A stretch of DNA of 11,986 nt from SIG673 sp964520875 (GTDB lineage Bacteria; Bacillota; Clostridia; Oscillospirales; CAG-272): positions 1 through 11,986 of the forward strand of contig CAZFQJ010000045.1 of assembly GCA_964520875.1 (NCBI GenBank). Direction: 5' to 3'. Positions 7,211 through 11,986 of this stretch are shown in pieces. The first letter of the stretch is position 1; each line of letters opens with the position of its first letter. Under the pieces are notes generated by a model. The model saw nothing but the letters and a program-made list of their open reading frames with translations, was not told the DNA's origin and did no database searches. Position numbers and translations under genes: made by a program.

Positions 7211-7791
7211 TCAAGCAGTACCTTTTCCACGTTTTCTCTGCCGAATACGCCGTCCTCGTTCCAAGGCTCGTAAGCATGAGAAAACAATATGTTCTCGATC
7301 CGTTTATCGCGTTCTATCTTCTCTATCGTCCGTAAATACCCTTCCTTGCTTTCCAAACTGCAACGGTATCTTCCGACTCCCGCACCCTGTAATCCGTCTC
7401 CGGAAATGAGCGTACCGACCGCCGGAACGAAAACTCCTATAAAATCCTTTGTGTGTCCGCTCATGGGATAGATCTCGACTCCGCCTACCTTCTCCTCCGT
7501 CCTTACGACGCGTATACTCGGCGCTTTTTGCAATATTCTTTCGAGCCCGCCCGCATGATCCCCGTGCGGGTGTGTAACTATCACACATTCAAGATCCGAA
7601 AACGAGATACCAAAGCTTTTGAGCGCGGGCTCTATGTATTCGTCTGCGTCGTACGACGTCGTCGCACAATCGACGAGAATATCTCCGCAGTCCGAGCGTG
7701 TCAAAAACACGGACGTGTACAAGTCCTCGAACGGCACCTTCAAGCGGTATATCCCGCTTATCTCTTCTTTAAATCCGTTTTTCGCGATCAT
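7192..7791 (-). CDS. Metallo-beta-lactamase-fold metal-dependent hydrolase
   Basis: This 199-residue protein carries a complete set of metallo-beta-lactamase-fold metal ligands: THPHGDHAGG gives H74, H76, D78 and H79; SGHT gives H113; SGDGL gives D132; and SHAYEP gives H172. Such proteins usually bind two Zn or Fe/Mn ions. They include lactonases, glyoxalase II and other thioester or ester hydrolases. The short length and absence of a signal peptide argue for a small cytoplasmic hydrolase and not a secreted beta-lactamase. Its ATG overlaps the TGA of the upstream lyase-like gene by four bases (ATGA), which implies translational coupling and a shared pathway. A lactone or thioester product of that pathway is a reasonable guess for the substrate, but nothing in the sequence identifies it. 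Confidence 0.87.
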   Translation of the reverse strand: MIAKNGFKEEISGIYRLKVPFEDLYTSVFLTRSDCGDILVDCATTSYDADEYIEPALKSFGISFSDLECVIVTHPHGDHAGGLERILQKAPSIRVVRTEEKVGGVEIYPMSGHTKDFIGVFVPAVGTLISGDGLQGAGVGRYRCSLESKEGYLRTIEKIERDKRIENILFSHAYEPWNEDGVFGRENVEKVLLDCKSFM

Positions 7792-8549
7792 AATTGCAAC
7801 CCCTGTTTTATCTTCAGCACGTTATGCAGGAGCGGAGGTCCGGGATATGTGAATTCGTCGTACTCCCTAAAACAAAGCCACATACAAACGCCGAACGCCG
7901 GTCCGAGATCTCTGTGGAGCTTGTTGTATTTTCCGCCCGATAAAAACAAGAACGGCACGTTCAGTTCTTTTTTCATAAGCTCGCATATCCTGAGATTTTC
8001 CAGCTCTTCCTCACGAGTCTCGGCTCCCGTCACTATCTTGACGATATCCGCTCCGCGGCTCTCCTGAGCTTTCGCTATCTCAAGCACTCTTTCCGCATTT
8101 CTAAACGAATACACGTGCGACGACATAAGCACCTCTCCGCCCCTTTTATGCACCTCGTCTATAAAACGCTTTTGCTTCTCTATCGCCGTTTCGCTCGTCG
8201 TCAATTCTTCGGGCGACGGATCGAACGTATCTCCCATAACGTCCACGAGCGTTGCTCCGCATTCCAGCGCCGTAAGCAGACCTTGCATGAGTTCTTCGTC
8301 AGACGAGCCCTCGTTTTCTCCGCCTCTGTAATTTGTAACGTACAAAGGCAGCTTTCCCGTTAATACGAACAGTTCTTCAAGCTGCTCCTTCGTTCTGTAT
8401 CTCTTTTCCATGGTATGCAGTTGAAGTCCGATCGCGCTCGAACCGCAGGCTATCGAATTTTGTATCCTTATTTTCGCCTGTTCGGCGGTCTTTACCTGTA
8501 TCATCTCGGTCACGAACGGTCCGCTCGCATTCAAAAAGCTCTTTTTCAT
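7788..8549 (-). CDS. Type I 3-dehydroquinate dehydratase-like (AroD-fold) Schiff-base lyase, divergent
   Basis: This 253-residue protein follows the type I dehydroquinase plan. FVTEMIQVKTAEQAKIRI is at 12-29, PLYVTNYRGGENEGSSDEE at 68-86 (compare TFR-x-K-x-EGG in AroD), and ATLVDVMGD at 99-107. The catalytic His is in MSSHVYSF (H145) and the Schiff-base Lys in ADIVKIVTGA (K171); both lie at nearly the same positions as His143/Lys170 of E. coli AroD. Differences matter: the EWRxD strand that binds substrate in AroD reads IGLQLH here (40-45), and the C-terminal S-A-P-G-Q loop reads TYPGPP (234-239). I therefore expect lyase or dehydratase chemistry on a related but different substrate. It is coupled by a 4-base overlap to the hydrolase gene. 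The start is marked by GGAGA six or seven bases before the ATG. Confidence 0.72.
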   Translation of the reverse strand: MKKSFLNASGPFVTEMIQVKTAEQAKIRIQNSIACGSSAIGLQLHTMEKRYRTKEQLEELFVLTGKLPLYVTNYRGGENEGSSDEELMQGLLTALECGATLVDVMGDTFDPSPEELTTSETAIEKQKRFIDEVHKRGGEVLMSSHVYSFRNAERVLEIAKAQESRGADIVKIVTGAETREEELENLRICELMKKELNVPFLFLSGGKYNKLHRDLGPAFGVCMWLCFREYDEFTYPGPPLLHNVLKIKQGLQL

Positions 8550-8562
8550 TGTAATTCTCCAT

Positions 8563-8577
8563 GCCGCCGCAGGCGGC
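8563..8577. repeat. Short GC-rich hairpin in the leader of the dehydroquinase-like gene
   Basis: GCCGCC-GCA-GGCGGC forms a perfect 6-bp stem with a three-base loop. On the minus-strand mRNA it ends two bases before the GGAGA ribosome binding site of the gene starting at 8549. It leaves that site unpaired but could influence ribosome loading or mRNA stability. Confidence 0.45.
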
Positions 8578-8609
8578 TCAAGCAGATATGAATAATTTTC
8601 TCGTTTTAC

Positions 8610-8628
8610 AAAAAGCGCTCGGCTTTTT
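8610..8628 (-). terminator. Probable terminator after the two SDR genes
   Basis: AAAAAGC (8610-8616) and GCTTTTT (8622-8628) pair around a 5-base loop. On the minus strand this is a 7-bp hairpin whose right arm is itself the T-run, followed by GTAAAA. It is weaker than the hairpin at 6050-6088, so partial read-through into the dehydroquinase-like gene is likely. Confidence 0.45.
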
Positions 8629-8639
8629 AGAAAATTAAA

Positions 8640-8697
8640 GCGTGAAATCGCCTACATCTTGATGCGATTAGATTAATCTTTCACGCCATATCTCCTT
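8640..8697 (-). other. Orphan ribosome binding site with two-codon ORF and nested inverted repeat
   Basis: Reading the minus strand, the SDR stop codon runs straight into AAGGAGAT and then ATG GCG TGA (8689-8681), a strong start signal followed after two codons by a stop. The same stretch forms an 8-bp stem, GCGTGAAA (8640-8647) with TTTCACGC (8679-8686). Inside it is a second pairing of AATCGC (8646-8651) with GCGATT (8664-8669). It may be the scar of a deleted third gene, a minimal regulatory ORF or a 3'-end stabilising structure. Confidence 0.4.
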
Positions 8698-9428
8698 TAC
8701 AGCTTCCTTCTTCCGCCGTCGATCTGAATGTTCTGTCCGACTATATAGCTCGCCTTTTCGCTTGCGAGAAAACATATCAGCTCGGCGTTTTCCGCGTCCG
8801 TTCCGGTACGTCCCATATAAGAAAGCTCGGTAGGCGTAAAATGATCGATATCCGGATCTCCCGAATCGCTGACGCTTCCGGGAGAAACGCTGTTTACCGT
8901 TATCCCCTTTGAGGCGACTTCCTTTGCAAGAGCCTTTGTCATGGATATCACCGCGCCCTTAGTTGCGGAATACGGCGTCATATTCGCGTTTCCGTACACG
9001 CCCGCCACGGAAGCCACGTTCACTATCCTGCCGTATCCGTTTTCGATCATCTTCGGCAGAACGGCTCTCGTGCAGTATACCACGCTCATAACGTTTACCG
9101 AAAGAAATCTCTCCCACGTTTTCGTTTCGATCTCGGTAAACGGCTCAAACATTCTCCAAACGGCAGCGTTATTGACTAAAACATCGATCTTCCCGAAGCG
9201 TTCGTTTGCTTTTTCGACGGCGTTTTTAACGTCGTTTTCGTTTGAAACGTCACATACGGAAAATAAAGCGTCAACCGAATACTTTTTCAGCTCGGTCTCA
9301 AGTTTCGCCAGATTTTCCGCGTTTATATCAAGCAGTACCAGATCATATCCGCTTTCCGCCATTTTAAGCGCTACCGCCCGACCTATACCGATCGACGCGC
9401 CCGTTATCATAGCAACTCTTTTTTCCAT
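8697..9428 (-). CDS. Short-chain dehydrogenase/reductase (SDR), classical type
   Basis: This 243-residue protein is a textbook classical SDR. The nucleotide loop TGASIGIG is at 9-16 and an acidic residue ends strand 2 (LLDIN, D34), which favours NAD(H) over NADP(H). CDVSN is at 59-63 and NNAAV at 86-90. The catalytic tetrad is N112, S140, Y153 and K157 (in YSATK). The C-terminal GQNIQIDGG is at 231-239. SDRs of this type oxidise secondary alcohols on sugars, polyols, steroids or acyl carriers, and the substrate cannot be predicted from these motifs. It starts three bases after the stop of the upstream SDR, and its ribosome binding site (GGAAGGTGG) lies inside that gene's end, so the two are co-translated. 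The FabG-like look is generic and no fatty-acid genes are nearby, so a catabolic role is likelier. Confidence 0.9.
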   Translation of the reverse strand: MEKRVAMITGASIGIGRAVALKMAESGYDLVLLDINAENLAKLETELKKYSVDALFSVCDVSNENDVKNAVEKANERFGKIDVLVNNAAVWRMFEPFTEIETKTWERFLSVNVMSVVYCTRAVLPKMIENGYGRIVNVASVAGVYGNANMTPYSATKGAVISMTKALAKEVASKGITVNSVSPGSVSDSGDPDIDHFTPTELSYMGRTGTDAENAELICFLASEKASYIVGQNIQIDGGRRKL

Positions 9429-9431
9429 AAC

Positions 9432-10190
9432 TCAGTTCCACCTTCCCATGGCGTTCCTTCCGCCGTCAATCATGATGTTCTCACCGTTAATAAACTGCCC
9501 CTTTTCGCTCGCCAAAAACAGACACAGATCTATTATCTCCTGAGGATCCGCGGCTCTGCCCAAAAGCGTTTTCATGTTAGCCATAGCCGCACGCGTTAAT
9601 ACAGGCCCCGGCGACACGCACACACAACGTATACCGTATTTTGCGCCATACTGCGCCACGGATTTCGTCAGTCCGTACATCAGCCCCGCTTTAGCCGTGG
9701 GATAATCCATTCCCGAGCCGTCGCCTTCCGCACCCGTAACAGAACCGATATTTATGATCAATCCGCCATTTTGCTTTCGCATCTGCGAAAGAACGGCATG
9801 ACAAAAGTAAAACGGTCCCTTTAAATTAACGTCAAGACCCCAATCAAAAACCTCTATCGGTACGTCCGGAAATTCCTTTTCCCAACCTACGTTAAGCATT
9901 CTCCTTGCGGTACCGCCAGCAAAATTCGCCGTAACGTCTATGGAACCGAACTCTTCGACAGCTCTGTCGCGCGCGGCGCATACCTGACCGTAATCGCGCA
10001 CATCGCAAACGACTCCGATCGCTCTTCCGTTTCCTTTTGCGTTGATCTCGGCGACCTTTTCGCTCAAGACCTTTTCGTTTACGTCGCAAAGCAAGACGTT
10101 TCCGCCGAGCGCCGCAAAATTTTCGGCAAACAAAAGTCCCATGCCCGAAGCGGCACCCGTCGATATCGCGGTCTTATTTTCAAAGTTCAT
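9432..10190 (-). CDS. Short-chain dehydrogenase/reductase (SDR), first gene of the minus-strand cluster
   Basis: This 252-residue classical SDR has TGAASGMG at 11-18, LLCDVN with D36 (NAD preference), CDVRD at 62-66, N122, and catalytic S150, Y163 and K167 (in YPTAK). The C-terminal GENIMIDGG is at 236-244. The usual NNAG motif reads ANFAGG (88-93), so the first Asn that stabilises the central sheet is replaced. An insertion around 96-112 (RRMLNVGWEKEFPDVP) adds to the substrate region. The two SDRs differ too much along their length to be a recent duplication, which suggests separate steps or separate stereocentres of one compound. The gene is divergent from the AraC regulators and is the likely direct target of at least one. 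GGAG lies eight bases upstream of the ATG. Confidence 0.9.
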   Translation of the reverse strand: MNFENKTAISTGAASGMGLLFAENFAALGGNVLLCDVNEKVLSEKVAEINAKGNGRAIGVVCDVRDYGQVCAARDRAVEEFGSIDVTANFAGGTARRMLNVGWEKEFPDVPIEVFDWGLDVNLKGPFYFCHAVLSQMRKQNGGLIINIGSVTGAEGDGSGMDYPTAKAGLMYGLTKSVAQYGAKYGIRCVCVSPGPVLTRAAMANMKTLLGRAADPQEIIDLCLFLASEKGQFINGENIMIDGGRNAMGRWN

Positions 10191-10223
10191 AACTTTTTCT
10201 CCGATTCTTTAGGATCATATACA

Positions 10224-10252
10224 AATATACCATAACGGTCCGCAAAAAACAA
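10224..10252 (-). promoter_or_regulatory. Candidate promoter for the SDR operon
   Basis: On the minus strand TTGTTT (10252-10247) and TATATT (10229-10224) are 17 bp apart. The start site would fall near 10217, giving a leader of about 27 bases before the SDR ATG at 10190. The -35 is imperfect, as expected for an activator-dependent promoter, and the AraC-like repeats begin about 10 bases upstream of it. Confidence 0.55.
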
Positions 10253-10261
10253 TCTGTATTT

Positions 10262-10321
10262 CGGTACAATATTGATCTTTTCGATACAAATTTTCGAAAA
10301 GATATTGAAAAGCGATACAAA
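10262..10321. promoter_or_regulatory. Probable AraC-family operator: three CGRTACAAW copies and a perfect 10-bp inverted repeat
   Basis: CGGTACAAT (10262-10270), CGATACAAA (10282-10290) and CGATACAAA (10313-10321) lie in the same orientation, 20 and 31 bp apart, close to two and three helical turns. ATCTTTTCGA (10275-10284) and TCGAAAAGAT (10294-10303) form a perfect inverted repeat around nine bases. The third copy lies in the spacer of the plus-strand promoter, so binding there should repress the regulator gene. The first lies just upstream of the minus-strand -35, a position suited to activation. Confidence 0.6.
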
Positions 10322-10333
10322 AAATGATATAAT
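10305..10333 (+). promoter_or_regulatory. Promoter for the AraC regulator genes
   Basis: TTGAAA (10305-10310) and a perfect TATAAT (10328-10333) are 17 bp apart, with TG at 10325-10326 forming an extended -10. Initiation near 10340 would give a very short leader that begins at the G-rich ribosome binding site (10344-10350). Confidence 0.8.
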
Positions 10334-10357
10334 CGAGCGTAAAGGGGGGGAATGCGA

Positions 10358-11101
10358 ATGAATCTAAACAATATCACCGTAACGGAAATAACCGACGTAG
10401 TCACCATATATTCCGAAAAGGGCAGACGTGAGCTTATGACGAACAGAAAATGCTACGGTCTTTCTCTGTGTGCAAGCGGGCAGATAACGTATATTCAAAA
10501 CGGGGTGAAATACGTTTCCGACAAAGATCACGCCGTTATCCTGCCGAAATACGGCTCATATTTCATAAGCGGCGACAAGACCGGATATTTTCCCGTCATC
10601 AATTTCGAGTGTCCGAACGTCATATGCGATACGATAGTCGTTATCCCGACCCAAAACGCCGAGCAATTGATATTTGATTACGAAAGACTTAAAAAGCTCT
10701 TTTACTTTGACGGAAACCGCGCGCAGATATTCAGCATTTTCTATGATATGCTCCACAAGTTGTGCCCGGACGATATCCCGCGCAAGCTGAAAAAAGCGAT
10801 ACAACTTATCCGGACCGATTTTTGCGACCCGTCTCTTACGAATACGAAATTAGCCGCCGAATGTAACGTGAGCGAGATATATTTTCGAAAGCTGTTCACA
10901 AAGCATTTCGGAAGCTCGCCGAAGCAGTTCATAATCGATATGCGTATCCAAAACGCAAAGCAGCTTTTGGCGGAGGGAGAGCTGAACGTCGAAGCGATAT
11001 CGGAAAAATGCGGATTTTCAAATCCGTATCATTTTTGCAGACTGTTCAAGCAACACGTCGGCACGACTCCTTCAAAATACAGAAAAGAAAATCTCATATG
11101 A
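10358..11101 (+). CDS. AraC-family transcriptional regulator
   Basis: This 247-residue protein has an N-terminal sensor domain of beta character (about 1-100, with SLCASGQITYIQNG and HAVILPKYGSYF typical of the AraC cupin). A helical linker follows, and then the C-terminal double helix-turn-helix. HTH1 is about 163-183 (TKLAAECNVSEIYFRKLFTKH). HTH2 is about 211-233 (VEAISEKCGFSNPYHFCRLFKQH), followed by the conserved G-T-T-P-S-K-Y-R. I chose the ATG at 10358 because the G-run ribosome binding site (10344-10350) is seven bases upstream; the alternative ATG at 10352 is only one base from it. The family usually binds a small sugar-like or metabolite ligand and activates a divergent operon, here the SDR genes. 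The repeats just upstream suggest autoregulation as well. Confidence 0.88.
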   Translation: MNLNNITVTEITDVVTIYSEKGRRELMTNRKCYGLSLCASGQITYIQNGVKYVSDKDHAVILPKYGSYFISGDKTGYFPVINFECPNVICDTIVVIPTQNAEQLIFDYERLKKLFYFDGNRAQIFSIFYDMLHKLCPDDIPRKLKKAIQLIRTDFCDPSLTNTKLAAECNVSEIYFRKLFTKHFGSSPKQFIIDMRIQNAKQLLAEGELNVEAISEKCGFSNPYHFCRLFKQHVGTTPSKYRKENLI

Positions 11102-11146
11102 TTTAAGTACCCGACAGATCGAGCAAAGAAGAACGGAGGTCGCCCA

Positions 11147-11986
11147 ATGGGCAGAATCAACAAGGACGAAGCCGGAAGATACGTACTGAGCGGAGATTAC
11201 GGGATAAACGTCGTTCATCTCGTAAAGCCCGAGGAGGAGCACACGCATAGGTTCATAGAGCTCGTATACACGCTGAGCGGAAAGGGCGTTCACACCGTAA
11301 ACGGCAAGGAATATCACGTAAAGGGCGGAGATATGCTCGTCGTCAATTTCCATTGCCGACATACCGTTACGCCGATCGAAAATCTGCGGTATATCGACAT
11401 AATGCTTAAGCCCGAATACGTAAACGATACTCTTAAGGGTACGGACGACCTGTTCTTATTCCTTCGTTTGGGCGACTTTTCCGCTCTTTCTCCTCACATC
11501 ATAAGGGATAATGTCCTCCTGCATTTTGAGGGCGAGGAACGAAAAAAGATCGAATTTCTTCTTGAATGGACAAGAGAAGAACAAGGCGCGCATGCGCCCG
11601 CGGGCGATCTGATAATGTACTCCGCGCTTCAGATGCTCCTATGTCTCGTTTTTCGCAAAATGACCGAGGATCAAGATATCCGCATCACGCTCAGCGACCG
11701 TCTCCTCGAATACTTAAAGCAAAACTGCGACGGCAAGCTGACGGTAAAAGAGATCGCCGCGAAATGCGGTTACACCGCCGAGCATTTTTCTCGGATATTT
11801 AAAAAATATACCGGAATGTCCCCGATCTCCTACATTCTCTCTTGCCGAATAGCCAAAGCCAAGACTCTTCTTACCGAAACGGATCTTCCGATCGAAACGG
11901 TAATGCTCGAATGTGGATTTTCAAACAGGACCGCGTTCTTCAAAAAATTTTCGGAAGCGGAAAAGACCACTCCGCTGAGGTTCAGA
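11147..11986 (+). CDS. AraC-family transcriptional regulator with cupin sensor, open at right edge
   Basis: The frame stays open for 280 codons to the last base of the window. The N-terminal cupin has metal- or ligand-site residues in HTHRFIELVYTLSGKG (H32, H34, E38) and the strand YHVKGGDMLVVN (56-67). A helical linker spans about 130-180. The double helix-turn-helix follows, with LTVKEIAAKCGYTAEHFSRI (198-217) and IETVMLECGFSNRTAFFKKF (249-268), ending T-T-P-L-R-F-R. By family length almost the whole protein is present and only a few residues can be missing. GGAGG at 11135-11139, seven bases upstream, sets the start. It lies 45 bases after the first AraC gene with no terminator, so both are probably co-transcribed. 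The sensor domain differs from that of its neighbour, so it may respond to another ligand or act on genes beyond the edge. Confidence 0.87.
   Translation, partial: MGRINKDEAGRYVLSGDYGINVVHLVKPEEEHTHRFIELVYTLSGKGVHTVNGKEYHVKGGDMLVVNFHCRHTVTPIENLRYIDIMLKPEYVNDTLKGTDDLFLFLRLGDFSALSPHIIRDNVLLHFEGEERKKIEFLLEWTREEQGAHAPAGDLIMYSALQMLLCLVFRKMTEDQDIRITLSDRLLEYLKQNCDGKLTVKEIAAKCGYTAEHFSRIFKKYTGMSPISYILSCRIAKAKTLLTETDLPIETVMLECGFSNRTAFFKKFSEAEKTTPLRFR

Noticed and set aside
7192..7791. Beta-lactamase resistance gene
   Set aside because: The fold is shared by many hydrolases. This one is short, has no signal peptide and is coupled to a metabolic gene.
7453..8067. Long plus-strand frame across the hydrolase and lyase genes
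   Set aside because: Composition is Arg/Ser/Tyr-rich without motifs, and it runs antisense to two coupled genes with catalytic signatures.
7788..8549. Canonical shikimate-pathway aroD
   Set aside because: The Schiff-base residues fit but the EWRxD and S-A-P-G-Q positions do not, and no aro gene is adjacent. I keep it as AroD-like only.
6059..8628. Shared 12-mer GCTCGGCTTTTT at 6059-6070 and 8617-8628 as a repeat family
   Set aside because: Both lie in terminator-like hairpins, where G/C stem plus T-run similarity is expected by function. The flanks do not match.
10352..10357. ATG at 10352 as the AraC start
   Set aside because: Only one base separates it from the G-run ribosome binding site. 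The ATG at 10358 has a normal seven-base spacing, though the difference is only two residues.

Overview
The window looks like chromosomal DNA from an uncultured, probably anaerobic and gut- or animal-associated member of the Clostridia. The evidence is the compact gene spacing, GGAGG-type ribosome binding sites, consensus housekeeping promoters with extended -10 elements, a vitamin-type ECF transporter S-component, a MocR regulator and a PF06541-type membrane protein. This lineage call is an inference from gene style, because no rRNA or marker gene is present. I see no tRNA, rRNA, CRISPR array, insertion sequence, phage gene or attachment site. No gap longer than 300 bases lacks a gene.

Left part (1-6040). 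A divergent pair opens the window: a minus-strand ECF S-component cut by the left edge, and a plus-strand MocR/PdxR-type regulator (GntR winged helix plus aminotransferase fold). They share a short AT-rich intergenic region with two palindromes. The regulator lacks roughly the last 100 residues of its family. Three plus-strand genes follow: a cytoplasmic GH20 hexosaminidase-like enzyme, a 693-residue protein that looks like a TIM-barrel glycosidase of a family I cannot name, and a PF06541 membrane protein. A perfect consensus promoter lies between the GH20 gene and the 693-residue gene. A strong bidirectional hairpin at 6050-6088 ends this block and also serves the convergent block.

Right part (6093-11986). 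Five minus-strand genes form one or more transcription units. In transcription order they encode two SDR oxidoreductases, then (after a gap with a hairpin and a probable terminator) a type I dehydroquinase-like lyase translationally coupled to a metallo-beta-lactamase-fold hydrolase, and finally a PIG3/QOR-like quinone oxidoreductase. Two tandem AraC-family regulators are transcribed divergently, and the second runs off the right edge. The divergent region holds a clear promoter on each strand, a perfect 10-bp inverted repeat and three copies of a CGRTACAAW motif, which is the layout expected of an AraC-controlled catabolic locus.

How they might work together. The right cluster reads as a small inducible pathway for a polyhydroxylated or cyclic compound: two NAD-type dehydrogenation steps, a Schiff-base lyase or dehydratase, a hydrolase and a reductase. 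The substrate cannot be read from sequence, and no transporter is visible within the window. The left block pairs a possible vitamin B6-linked regulator and transporter with intracellular glycan hydrolases. The best candidates for something undescribed are the 693-residue protein with its duplicated helical module, and the dehydroquinase-like enzyme whose Schiff-base residues are kept while substrate-binding residues are changed.
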